The position numbers and the translations under genes were made by a program. From Distichodus sexfasciatus (lineage: Eukaryota > Chordata > Actinopteri > Characiformes > Distichodontidae), in NCBI GenBank assembly GCA_032718565.1, contig JAVGVS010000834.1, forward strand, positions 18,166-82,165: DNA of 64,000 bases, given 5' to 3'. The notes below the pieces were generated by a model. That model saw only the letters and a list, made by a program, of their open reading frames with translations. It made no database searches and was not told where the DNA came from. Shown here in pieces: positions 36,699 to 50,500 of this stretch. Position 1 is the first letter of the stretch. Each line of letters opens with the position of its first letter.

Positions 36699-39600
36699 TC
36701 ATACAACACACACACACTTGACAATTGCCTTACTGTTTGAACTGGAGCTCGGCTCCCATGAAGCCTGGCGTGAGAGGGGCTGTGAGACGTGGACTGATAA
36801 GACTCCGGTAAATGAATTGACTGCGATGGAGGCTAAGAGAGGACCTGAGGGAAAGCATGCTGTTCTGTCCGCTGTAGTGTTTTGCGAGACAGGACAATAT
36901 TAATGTCTCATTCTCCACAACTTCCCACTGAGATATAGCCATCCACACCTGTCCTCTCAGCAGGACATCAACAAGCTCTCTCTCTTTTTCTCCATCACTC
37001 TCTCTTTCTGACTCTTTCTCTCTCTCTTCATCTCTCTCTCTCTCTCCATCTCCGTCTCTCTTTCTGTGTCTCACCATCTCTCTTTGTCTCTCACTCCCTT
37101 TCTGACCCTTTGTGTCTCTTGCTCCCTAACTCCATCTCTCTTTCTCTATGTCTCTCTCTGTCTCTTGCTCTCTCCATCTGTCTGCCTCTTCTCACTCTCT
37201 CGCTCTCTTTCTCGCTCTCTCTTCATCTTTCTCACCGCCCCATCTCTATCTTTCTCTCTCTCTTTATGTCTCTTTCTCTCCATCTCTCTTTCTCTATCTC
37301 ACCATCTCTCTTTGTCTCTCACTCTCTTTCTGACTGTCTTTCTTTTGTCTCTCTTTCTCCCTGACTCATCCTTTCTCTCTCTCTCACCGGCCCTATCTCC
37401 ATCACTCTTTCTTTCTCCTCATCTCTCTCTCTCTCTCTTTCTCTGTGACTCTCTCTCTTTCTCTCCATCTCCGCCTGTCTTTCTTTTCTCTCTCTTTCTC
37501 CCTGTCCTTCTTTTGTCTCTGACTCTGTCTCTCTCTTTCTCTGTCTCTTGCTCTCTCCTTCTGTCTGCCTCTTCTCGCTCTCTTTCTGACTCTCTGTCTC
37601 TCTTTAATTCTGTCTAAATGGCTCTGATGTTTTCTCTAGCTGCATGTTATTTTCACAGAAAATCCTTCTCTATTTGTCTTGCTTTTCAGTCTCATTCTCT
37701 GCGTGTATCTAAACGTAGCAGAGCCTCAACCTCTCTAACTGACACGAACAAATGTCCTTACAACACAGCACTGACTCCCGCTCAGAACCTGCTGAAAGAT
37801 GAAAACCCTTAACACCGCTCATTTAACCGAGTGTTGGTCATGGTGCTGAAGCTGAAAGCTGGAGATTAATTCCTCGTCCAGTCTTAATTTGACGGATGGA
37901 TGGAGTGGAGGACTCGGGGTTCACCTTGAAGCTTATGTCCCCTTTCTTGCAGCACAGGCAGGCCAGCATGAGGAAGACAAAGGTGAAGAGGCCGGAGAAG
38001 GAGACGGCCACCACGGCCAGCGAGGACGGCCACGACAACTCACTCAGTGGAGCGCCACCTGCAGGAGACAAACACAAGCACAAGGGTTAGGGCTGGCCAT
38101 GTAGGTGTGTTATCTTCATCACCAACACCTCGTCCTTTTCGTAATTTCAAGAAGGAATCACCATTAAGACTGTCATTTTCTATTTTGACCACAAGGGGGC
38201 AGCACCATTAAGGCTGTTATTCCCTATAATGGCCACAAGGGGGCAGCACCATTAAGGCTGTTATTCCCTATAATGGCCACAAGGGGGCAGCACCATTAAG
38301 GCTGTTATTGTCTATTTTGACCACAAGGGGGCATCACCATTAAGACTGTTATTCCCTATAGTGGCCACAAGGGGGCATCACCACAAGGGGGTATCACCAC
38401 AAGGGGGCATCACCATTAAGACTGTTATTTTCTATTTTGACCACACGGGGGCATCACCATTAAGACTGCTATTTCCTATATTGGCCACAAGGGGGCATCA
38501 ACATTAAGACTGTTATTCCCTAAATTGGCCACAAGGGGGCATCACCCAAGGGGGCATCACCATTAAGACTGCTATTTTCTATTTTGACCACAAGGGGGCA
38601 TCACCATTAAGGCTGTTATTTTCTATTTTGATCACAAGGGGGCATCACCATTAAGACTGTTATTCCCTATATTGGCCACAAGGGGGCATCACCATTAAGG
38701 CTGTTATTTTCTATTTTGACCACAAGGGGGCATCACCATTAAGACTGCTATTCCCTATATTGGCCACAAGGGGGCATCACCATTAAGACTGCTATTCCCT
38801 ATATTGGCCACAAGGGGGCATCACCACAAGGGGGCATCACCATTAAGACTGCTATTCCCTATAATGGCCACAAGGGGGCATCACCACAAGGGCGCATCAC
38901 CATTAAGGCTGTTATTCCCTATAATGGCCACAAGGGGGCATCACCACAAGGGGGCATCACAATTAAGACTGCTATTCCCTATAATGGCCACAAGGGGGCA
39001 TCACCATTAAGACTGTTATTTGCTATTTTGACCACAAGGGGGCATCACTAGTAAGGCTGTTGTTGGGCATCACCAAGGTTGTCATTCTCATTTATGGAGA
39101 ACAGTTTTATTATTTATTGTTTATGGATTATTTTTTCTTATAGGTAGCCCTATAAGAAGTCAATTATAATCAGAAGAAACATCTATAAAGCCAACTCAAC
39201 GTTGTTTTTCTAAATGATAACTAAAAATATTTGCGTATACTTCGATTTTTACTTCATTTCAAGTAGACGTAACATGAGTTGGTTGCAGAATAAATATACA
39301 TTAATGCAAATGACAATTTTTTTATTATTACTAAGTTATTTAGTAACAATGAATGCATTACTTACTTGCACTCCATTCAAATAAATTTTCTATGCTTAAA
39401 CTTGGTTATAAACTTAAATGATTTAAAGAAATCATTTTACTTATAGTATAATAAATATTTAAAAAATGTGTTCAATGCAGTTTCAACAAGACCTACAGGT
39501 GGAGATATATTCATTGCATGTCCATCTTTATACCTGTGAAATTACAGAATTAACGTCCAGAATTTGTTAATCAATATCACATTAAAACTGAACTGAACAG

Positions 39601-41512
39601 AAGATCGATTGTAAAAACCCCGCTCTAGTCACCTCTGACTCCTTCAACTTGTGAAGTGTGATGGGACGAGAGACGAAAGACAGCTCCAAACTATAAAATG
39701 TGTGCATTTTAATTCCCTTCTAGGCCAACGCAGCGCTGCTGTGGCCCATTTAGAGTCTATTCATTTCCCCGGCCTGAATAAGCCAGTTTATCTAAATGTT
39801 TCATAACCTGCGCTAAAACAGAACGCGCCTCCCGGTGCTTGATTTAATTTGGACGCTGCCGAGCGTCGAGCACCGGATCGCTTTTCCTCCCATGGAAGAG
39901 TCAGATGAAAACGCTCATAATGGAGACTAAATTTACTTCCGTTACAGTTGCAATGCTACAGATCACAAACTGCAGCAAGACTTTATTTAAATATTCTGGA
40001 AGAGGAAGGAGAGTGGAGATAATACGAGGCTGTTGAACATAACTGTAATATGAGTTAACGTGAGAATACACAAGTTAATAATGAAACATCCCAAATTAAG
40101 AGTAATCCAGACTGCTGAGTAATGAGCCACAATGGGAAAAGGGAACTTTAGTGAGGTCGGAATGCCTAATGTGCTGACTGTTGAGAACATACGCTCTTGC
40201 CAAGTGTGTGTGTGTGTGTGTGTGTGTGTGGTGGTTTCTGACCAATTTTGGGGACACATTTCACACTCTACACCTGTGGACTGTGTCCCTTTTTTTGGGT
40301 TAATATATATTTTGTATTAAAACACATTTACAAAGACTAAAAGAACAGAAATGTTAGTGAGGTTGGGGGGGAGAGAGAGAGAGAGGGATAGTGAAAGGGT
40401 GTTAGAGAACGAGAGAGTAGGAGAGAAAGAGTGGGAGATGAGAGGGAGGGGTGAGAGAGAACAAAAAAACAGTGAGACAGAAAGTATGTGCAAAGGAGAA
40501 AGAAAGAGATGGAGGGAGCATATGGAGAGAAAAGGAGAGAGAGAGGGAAAGAGAGAAGAGGAGAGATAGTGGGGGAGTAAAGGGGAAGAGAAAGAGAAAA
40601 GGAGAGAGAGAAGGAGAAAGAAAGAGATGGAGAGGTAGAGAGAAAATAAGAAAGGGAAAAAGACAGTGAGAGGCAGAGAGAGAGGAAGAGAGGGAGACTG
40701 TGAAAGAGAGCAAGAGGGAGAGAGGTAGGAAAAAGGAAAGGAGAGTAAAAACAGGTGAGAGATAAAGAAAGAGGGGGAGAGAGAGCAAAAAAAGAAAGAG
40801 TTAGACAGAGGAAGAGCGTGCGAGGGAGAGAAAAAGAGCATGAGAGAAAGAAAGAGATAGAGGGAGCACATAAGAGAGAGAGAGAGAGTGAAAGAGAGAG
40901 AGAGAGAGAGAGAGAGGGGAGTCATAATAAAAAGTGTGTGTGAGTTCGTAAACCTCCCAGTCTGGGGACTCCGATCAGATCGCACACCAGTAAAGTGAGG
41001 ACGTGCGTCATTATGGGGACATCAAACCCACAATTTGTATTCAAGCTGAACTTCTCCCTTTAAAATCTCACTTCCCATATGGATCATATTATTTTAAAAA
41101 GTGTGTGTGTCTGTGTGTGTGTGTGTGTGCGTAGTGTGTGTGTGGTTGTGAGGGTTCAAGAGAGAAGCTGCTGGCCCAGATGTCACAGTTTGGAGTGTTC
41201 TGATTAATCAGATTTTCACTGTAAAGCTCCAGCTGGCGAGAGAGAGAGAGGGGACAGTGTGAAAGTACATTCTCAATCCCTTACACACACACGTGTCACA
41301 TGTCACATGCTGCGCACACACACTCGCTTACTTTCGTTATGCTTGCAAAACATGCAAAAGTTCACACATGCTCAGAAGCAAACACTCATTCTGCAGGAAC
41401 TGTGTGTCAGCAAGTGTGTCTTTGCTAGCATTGACAGTGTGGACACTTGCTGCCCACGTAGCACTCAGAGAATGGGAGTGTGAGCATAACTCTGTTTACA
41501 CTGATTTGGGAT

Positions 41513-41545
<33 letters not shown>

Positions 41546-44500
41546 CCGCCACTGGCTTCCACTGCAAGAGATAGTGAGTGTCCTGGCCGGAGTAAACAGC
41601 AGTATGAGAGACGGGGTCTGTAATCCGCAGTCAAACTGAAACCAACCACACACACACACACACACGTATACACACTCACACACACTCTTGCCCTGTTCAC
41701 CCGTCTCCATGGTAACAGTCTGGCTGGTTGACCCGTGCTGTTTAATGGGCGCTGAATCTCTCCCCAACCCCCATATTTCTCAGCAGCTCGCCACATTTCT
41801 GCTGATGCATTACAGGAGCAGCTGGGTTTTTCTAGTTACACTCTCACTCTCTCACACACACACACATACCCCTATCAGTTTCCTTTAGGTGTAACAATAC
41901 ATCAGTCTACATTGATCCATCGAGTCAATGATCAATGAGTCTATAACGTCGATATAAAAATGAATTCAGACTTCATATGCATTACAATGTTTCATATCGG
42001 AAAGGAGGCCTATTTTTCATTAAAACAGAAGATTGTTTTATTTAAATGTCTCAACTCTGCCGTCCTCATTTATCGGCATTGGTATCTGCAGAAACATATC
42101 GGATATCGGCCAATAATTCCCTTCATCGTGCAACACTAAATGAAAGTGATGGTGTTTAATCAGCATATGATATTGTCTGTATTGAAATGATTAGCAAGTG
42201 CATTATAGCAGACTTTGTAATACAGGAAAAATATAGTGTAGCGTCCAGAATACGCACAAACGCAGAGTGGAGTAAGACGAAAGGCTCTGATTACAAGACC
42301 TCAGCCCCTAAAAACAACAGCCTCACAGGCAGACAAATCCAACAGGGGCAAGAGAAGAAAACGGGCGGTCTGGAAAAAAAACGCTCAGGAAGGACGGGAC
42401 GTGCCACCATCAATACTTCACAATGAATGAATGAAAACACAGTGGGGTGAAAAGTGGGACTGACCTAACAGGGCCCCAAGTTGGCGGAAGGCCCATAAGA
42501 TGTACATCATTTTAGTTTATTATGGGGAGGGGCGCCATGGAGACTGTTTGTGGATAGGACCCAGAATTTGGTGCTACGTCCCTGAAAAGGAAGCGCCGGT
42601 CAAAGTTCAGAATTCGGGATCGAATTTAATTTCTGGCCCAGACTGTGTCAGAGTCAGCCATAGTGGCGTTGTCAAACCCTGTGCCGGAGTCCTGATAGGT
42701 CGAATTGTTGCCTACTGCGTTAACATAGCCTTATCATCACATTTTAGCCGTTGTCAAAGGTAGCGTAACGGTTAGGGTGTTGAATTATACTGACTCCTCT
42801 TATTAAAGGAAACACGTGGTGAAGCCGGTGATTTCTTCAAGTGTTTGTGTCTGTGTCCGTCTGGATTTAAGTCAAGTATTTCCTTAAGCATTACAGCCTA
42901 ATCTCAGTCGCCTCCTCAAAATAAACTTATTCATTAAAAACTGGTATCAGTGCGGTACTCGGGATCGACCAATACCCACAGGCCAAGTATCGGAACAAAA
43001 AAAGTTGGATCCGTTTATCCCTAGTTCTCCCATTACCCAAATACACTCACAAAAAATCTGATATAATATGTGACCCGATCTCGGAAGTCAGCGTTCTATT
43101 TATTTAGATACGGGCCGATTATGTTGAAAAACATCAAAAATATCGATTTTTCTTTTTTGGAGACCAGATTAATTTTGAAGACCTTTTCTTTCATATGAGA
43201 TCAAAAAAGAAAAATCGATATTTTTGATGTTTGTCAACATAATCGGCCCGTATCTAAATAAATAGAACGCCAACTTCCGACTCATTACGGCAGATCGGTT
43301 CACATATATTTCAATATTATTTCATGTTCCCACAATCCTGACGTTCAAACGCATGAAACTAACCTGTTTTCTCCACGTTCCCCCTCATTACCCTTGAACG
43401 CACTTCTCATCCCTTTACCCAAGCACTCGGAAACGCAGCAGTAAAACAAGACACCCTCATTTTTCTCTCTCCACAAACACCCGCACGCATATAAAATCCA
43501 ACCGTCTCCTGGCGCGCTTTCATTAAACAACCACTATTTCACGCCGCACAGGTACTGCGCCGCCACCCCGCAGCCACTTCGGCCCATAAATATTTAAGAA
43601 GCTCACATTATTGCACTTCTTCACCCTGTAAAAATGACAATAGAGGGGAATAAAGGCAGCTCGGATGGCCTGCGGGTAGGAGGGCAGCCTAAACCGGGAC
43701 GGGACGATTGATAGTCGCGCTGCTTCCGTTAATCACATTAGCTGAGGCCTCGGGAACCGACGTTGCAGCTAATAAGTCCTGGTGTGATGGAGGAGTGTTG
43801 GTAGGGGGCACTTCCGTCTTAAACTGATTCATCGAAGACTAATACGAATTTAGCAGACGCTCTTATCCAGAACCACGAAATGTGACCTCTGCGTTTGACG
43901 CATTCCGTGAAGGAGCAGGAGGCAGCCTTTACGCAGCGCCCAGGGAGCAGTGCTTGGGGACGGTACCCTGGTCAGGAGTATCTTAGTGGTACCTTTACGG
44001 GTTTGGGACTTGCGATTACAGGGCCAACTCCCAAACCGTTACACTACCAACTGTCCCTTAAATAAACTGCTGTTCAACTAACAGCGCTTAACTGGTTAGG
44101 GGGTTGGCCCTGTGATGGTGGTCTAGTGGTTAGGATGCTTGATCAGGCTCCAGCACGACCAGCACTGGGTCCCTGAGCAAGACCCTTAACCCCAAGTTGC
44201 TCCAGGGAGTCCGTCCCTGCAATAAGGATATGGAGGATAATGTAAATGTGATCAGAAGGTTCCTGTTTACGTTCTAGACTGGTTAAAGTACTACTGGGGT
44301 ACTCATGATCAAGGTACCGTCCCCCAAGCACTGGTGCTACGGACAAAGCTGTCCACTGCTCCTTCACGGATGCAATAAATGCAGAGGTCACATTTGGTTG
44401 TGGTGCACTGTGTGCTGTGCTGTGTTCACTATGACATATCGTAACAAACTTGCCAAAAAATTTAGAGAACAAACAACTGGAGCTTCATCTCGCTGTGTCC

Positions 44501-47500
44501 TGACATTAACATTGGGCAGTTAATGAAAAATGAATCGAAACTGACATTCAAAACCTCTAATCGGCATTGGTGACTATTGAAATCACTATTATAAAATTCA
44601 GATATGCACGTGTATTGGAAAAATACCAGCTTTTATAGTTGAACATATTTACAGTACAAACCTTGTAAGTGAAGTATGAGAGCAAAAAACTCACAAAAAT
44701 CCCCCAAACAATAAATTCATTCATTAAATCATAATGTTAAAATAATCGTGATACTGATTTGAGATCATATCGTCCAGCCCTTCTAAGAGCTGCCTCAATG
44801 TGCATCAGACTGGCAAAGACTCGTCTTAAAGACACGTGTGAACACAGCCTCTGTTCATCTCGACGTCTCTTCCTCGCGCACTGTGCTTGAGAGTCGTCAC
44901 TGCAGGTCTGTTTATTACAGGCTTTGACTCCAGACTTCAACAAAGCTGTTTTCTGTAAATGCCCAACTGCAAAGCGTGTGATGCAAATAAACAGAAGCGA
45001 GGCGATGCTGGGCAGCTCATCCATCAGGGACGCCGCAAGCAGATGGAGACTCTGCGGAGAGGAAAGGTCACAGCTACAGCAAAGGGACAAGGCATGTTTG
45101 GCAAATGGACACAAATCAGGGGCTGAGAGCAAGGTGCATGGTGGATTAGCCCTTTAATAACTGCGCAGGCTCAATAACGCCACTGGGTCGATATTTTAAC
45201 ATTTGCTTTCGCAATAATAATAATAATGTTCGTTAACTTCTTAAACCACGTTGTGAGTGCCATATGTTTTCCCTTAACTTTGGCAAACATCTACTTTTAT
45301 ATCAAAATTCTACTTTTTTAGTTTTATTTAGAATAATTTGCACTTTGATTATTACGTTGAACCTATAACCTGAACGGGTGCTTGATTGACGTAGGCGTTT
45401 GACCCATCGATGAAGGAGCAGTAGGTAGTTTTTTTGGCAGCACCGAGGACTTGAACCTGCGACCCACCACCAACTCTAACCCTGCCAAAAACACCCTGTC
45501 GTTACACCACCAACTGCCCCAAAATTTGACCCTTCGTGAAGGAGCATCTTTTTGGGCAGCACCCGGGGAGCAGTGCTTAGGGGACGTTACCTTGTTTATG
45601 AGTACCTCATTAGTACCTTTACCGGTCTGGGATTCAAACCAGCGACCTTAAAATCACGGGGCCGAATCTCTAACCGTTACACTACCAACTGCTGCAAAAT
45701 TTGACCCTTCGTGAAGGAGCAGCTTTTTTGGGAGCAGTGCTTGGCGACGGCACCTTGCTCATGAGTACCTTAGTGGTATCTTTAACAGTTCGGGACTTGA
45801 ACCGATGACTTTCTGATAAAAAAATAAAGGAAGACATTTTTCATGACCTTTTGCCTGAAAAGAGGAATAGCAGATATCACAATACCAGAATGACCTGCAG
45901 CAGTGCTGGACTGGTACGGGTTTTGGGAACTGAAAGAGGAAGGGCAGATGCCTTTTCTCTTTCTCTCTCGCCCTCTTTTCAGATGTGTGTTCGAGTGCAG
46001 AGGAGCTGGTCCCGGGGTCAGCGATGCAGAATAATGGTGCAGACAGGCACGTGCTCGGCAGACGTGGGAAGATGTCGCCGTGTGCTGCACGGGCGCTAGG
46101 AGATGACATTAAAATACCTCAAATGCACACGGAGAGTCAAAGAAAAAGCACCTCTATGCACCTAACGTTGAGAAAATGTGGAAATTCTTTCATTGCTGCC
46201 TTCAGAATTAAAATATTAAAATATTAGATTCTCCAATACATGTTAAACCTGTAGCTATAAAACCACATCAAACAAACATTTTAATATTAATGAGGCATGA
46301 GCACTTTAACAGTTAAAAATTACATTTTAATTTATGACCAAATCCCAATAATAAAGATCTTTTTTTAGCAGATTACTTTCTCACAAACATGGGCTTTAAG
46401 TCATGAACACCACTGGTCGATCGTGTTGTCAATGAAAATTTGCTTCAGACAATTTAACAATTTTTGGATTTTGCTTAAGCTACACGTTTAAGTTGTGATG
46501 GGCAATTAATAATATAATAATAATTTACAAATAATGATCATTTCCTAAAAACGTACTAGATATCATAATAACTCTGCTGCTACTTGATGTAAAAGGGAAA
46601 CTGCATGAGAATTCTGTCTAATAAAACATCATTTGCATCATTTACAGTTCAAGAAAGGATGGTTTTGAGATTAAAAAGTTGTCACCTTTATTATTATCAT
46701 TATTACTGTTATTAAGAATTGACCAATTATCAGGAATCGATATTAGTCATTTTTCATTTTTATCGGGATCGTTTAATTTTGATTATCACCGATATTAACT
46801 AATTACAAGGTGCGCTACTGTGGCTTCACTGCCGTCTCTTTTCTCCGTTTGCTCTCGACTCGGTGCTTCATTTAATGTCCCGCCTACAACTTATTGTCTC
46901 TGCTTGGCTATACGTCACATGAGTAATATCCGATCAGCGCTGAAGCCTTGCTGTCACTCACACTACACACACACGAGCGCAGCATGAAGCTCGGAGAAGG
47001 AGAAGAGCAGAAAGCAGTTTCAGCTGAGCTTAGTGATTGTAAAATTCAACTTTTTGATAGAGATTTTGCATATCGGTTCTTGGCCCCGTTAACTAGCAAT
47101 AATCTGTATCGATATCGGCCCTGCAAAACCAATATCGGTCAACGCTCTTATCCAGAGCAACTTCCACATTCCTAATTTCAGGGACAGTCTTCCTGGAGCA
47201 ACTTGGGGTTAAGGGTCTTGCTCAAGGACCCAATGCTGGTAGTGCTGGAAGCAGGATTCGAATCCATGACCTCTTGGTCCAGAAGTATCCTAACCACTAG
47301 ACGGCGGCGGCGGGGGTTAAACCGGGCACCACATGGGCTATGCAACAAAAAAGCAAATACAAATATACATAAATAACCACCAGCGTCAGCTCCACAAACG
47401 TGATGACCCCTAGTAAACACACACCTTCATTCTGCCCTTTCAATGCTAGATACACACCGTACGCTAGAAATCACCAAATGAAATTCTCAGAGGAATGAGA

Positions 47501-50500
47501 GAGGGAGAGAAAGATGAGGCAGGAAGGTATTCAAGGCAGGATGGGGTCAAAGCACTCGTTGATATCAGGGGATGACATTATGCAACTCGCTAAAGACATG
47601 CTGACAGACCAGAGCGTACTCGATTCGGTCAGGCCGAGGAGGTCAAGAAGGAAAGCTCTTCACTCCCCCAACATCTCTCTCTCTCTCTCAAAAGGTGCCT
47701 AGCAACCTCCTGCTCCATCCCTTTAATGGACAATGGTATCCATGGTGATCAGAGTGCAGTTAAAGGTGCAGTGCAGCTTTGATGCTTCTCCTTAAGGTCG
47801 ACCTTAAATCAATATCACAACCAATTTTTCCTTGATTGCGTTTACCGAGCGAGTTCGTTTACAGCATTTTAGCAAAGCTCTTTTCCACAGTGTGTTTCAT
47901 GTCTAATTTCAGGGACAGTCTCCATGGAGCAACTTGGGCTCAAGGGTTTTAAGTGCAGAAATTAGGATCTGAACCCACAACCTCTTGGTCCAGGGGCGAG
48001 TATCGTAACCATTAGACCACTGTCCTCATAAAAGTTGAAATATTTTTTTCCAATAAAAGAGGGCATATATGTGGTTTTAAGATACCTGAAGGAAACACAC
48101 ACAGATGTTGTGGCAAACTGGGGTGCGTTTCCCAAAAGCTACTACGTTAGCAACTAAAATAGTGCACATTAGCAACCAACATTGTGTTGATAACATTTTC
48201 AGCAATATGTTAGCAACTGTGCTTTTGGGAAACGCACCCCTGGATTGGGCAGAGTCATGTGACGTTTTTAAAGGGGAAGTAAATGAACACACACTGGGAA
48301 AAGTGTTAAACATTTTTTAAAAAGTACAATAATCGTCATGGCCATGAGTGCATTGATTAGAGGTTCTGAATATCTGTTTCTAATAGTTTTTGATTAATTT
48401 CCCAGCCCTACCTCTCTCCATTTGGATCAGTAAAAGTGAAAACCTTTTATATCCATGTATTTATATGTATGAGGCAGGAACTGGACCATTTAGGCAGAAA
48501 AGGGAATGGGTGTGATGCAGGACGTCAGATTCCCTGATGACTTATGGGTAGACACCTGGACATGATGGAATGTAATGATGTACAAATACACACAAAATAC
48601 ACCACACACACTATACACACACACACTTCATTAAACAGCTAGAGAGAGAAATGCTGCCTCAGTGGAAAAACGCTGTTCTCTTTGTCTGTCTGTTCCCCTA
48701 GAGAGGAATTACTGCTGACAGCGACCTTCTGTCAACCACTGAGTGAGAAAAAGGAGATAGAGAGAGAGAGGAAGGGAGGAAGAGGAAGACGAATAGAGAA
48801 GCTTGAAAATCAGAGAGAGGGAAATTCAATAGCTTGGTGGGTGATTTGATGGATGGAAGGATGGAATGGTTTGATGGATAGAAAGAAAGACTGACAGAGA
48901 AAGAGAGAGAAAGGGATGCATATAGAGACTGGAGAGTTAGATGGAAGTTGGACGGATGGATAGAAGTTGGACAAATGGACAGATGGATGGAAGTTGGACG
49001 GATGGATGGAAGTTGGACGGATGGACGGATGGATGGTTGGAAGTTTGACGGATGGAGAGATGGATGGATGGATGGATGGATGGAATTTGGACAGATGGAG
49101 AGATGGATGGATGGAAGTTGGACAGATGGATGGTTGGAAGTTGGACAGATGGAGAGATGGATGGATAGAAGTTGGACGGATGGATGGAATTTGGACGAGT
49201 GGATGGATGGAAGTTGAATGGATGGATGGAATTTGGACGAGTGGATGGATGGAAGTTGAATGGATGGATGGAATCTGGACAGATGGAGAGATGGATGGAA
49301 GTTGGACGAATGGACAGATGGATGGTTGGAAGTTGGACGGATGGATGGAAGTTGGATGAATGGACAGATGGATGGTTGGAAGGTGGATGGATGGAGAGGT
49401 GGATAGATGGAAGTTGGATGGATGGATGGAATTTGGACGAATGGATGGAATTTGGACAGATGGAGAGATGGATGGATGGATGGATGGATGGAATCTGGAT
49501 GAATGGATGGATGGATGGATGGATGGAAGTTGGATGGATGGATGGAATTTGGACAGATGGAGAGATGGATGGATGGAAGTTGGACGAATGGACAGATGGA
49601 TGGTTGGAAGTTGGTTGGATGGATGGATGGAAATTGGACAGATGGATGAATGGATGGAAGTTAGATGGATGGACAGAATTTGGATAGAGAGAGAGAGAGA
49701 TGCAAATTCAGACTGTACAGACAGAGAGAGATGCAGTTAGAGACTGGAAAGTTCGATGGATGGACAGACAGACAGAAGGAGTAAAAGAGAGAAAGATGCA
49801 CAGAGACACAAGAAAGTCAGATTGTGGGGGTAGAGAGAGTATGAGTAAGAGAGAGAGAGAGGAGAAAGGCTTGTGTCCTTTGTGGAGTTTGGAGGAAGAG
49901 GGACATCAACTTGAAGACTTTTCTTCTTTTCTGCTGAATCAACACAGACGGCAGCTACATAATCACAGTAATCAACGTTATCAAGTCCTCATTACCGCCT
50001 CACCTCTACAGCTTCGCTTCCACATCTGACCGTGCAGAGAAACACAGCACTAGAGCCGGACAATTCATCAAAAATTTATCAAAACCAACATTCAGGACCA
50101 CTAATCAACACATTCTTGCCCATGATGATTATTTCAATAATTATTTTCATTATTTATAAAGCACTTTCCCTTGTCTGCGTTCACGTACCGTCCCGTTAGA
50201 AACATACTGGCGTATTTGTTGTTGATTTGAGATCAAATCTAGTGGATAATTCTGAACAACATTTAAGCAGGTACTTGTTGGTGCAGCTGACTGTGGCTCC
50301 CCTGTGAGGCACTGCGGCTTTCTCATCGTCAGCGTGTGTTCATGCGATTCTGTGAAGTCTCACATTCAGGAAGAAGTCAGGCTGACGTGTTTATGTAACT
50401 GTTCCTTCCCCAGGAACAACATGCATGTCACAGATAAGGCAGCAACACTTGCGGAAAACACACACACACTCACAAACACTCACAAACATACTTGCGTGTT

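Larger units (their letters stand above)
26203..37924 (-). other. aatk intron 2 contents
   Basis: The 11.7-kb intron contains a Tigger-like element (26965-27465), a MITE with ACGTTCACACCAA ends (29511-29857), an ATCGG family C copy (30548-31606), SINE-b (32240-32345), family A copies (32370-32580 and 34200-34722), a MITE (32741-33173), a SINE tail (34387-34462), the CA/GTCAAA satellite (35086-36520), CA runs (36645-36720) and a CT array (36976-37614). 27470-28560 and 33240-34190 hold no recognisable gene or repeat family. Confidence 0.6.

Noticed and set aside
37066..37617. 183-codon Ser/Leu-rich ORF
   Set aside because: Read-out of the CT array; the same holds for the minus-strand ORFs across 40317-40985 in the GA array.
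38158..39086. CRISPR array
   Set aside because: Unit and spacer are both repeated with substitutions; there are no unique spacers and the DNA is vertebrate. It is a minisatellite.
48948..49740. Several overlapping ORFs rich in Met, Asp, Gly and Trp
   Set aside because: Read-out of the GGAT minisatellite in frames that happen to lack stops.
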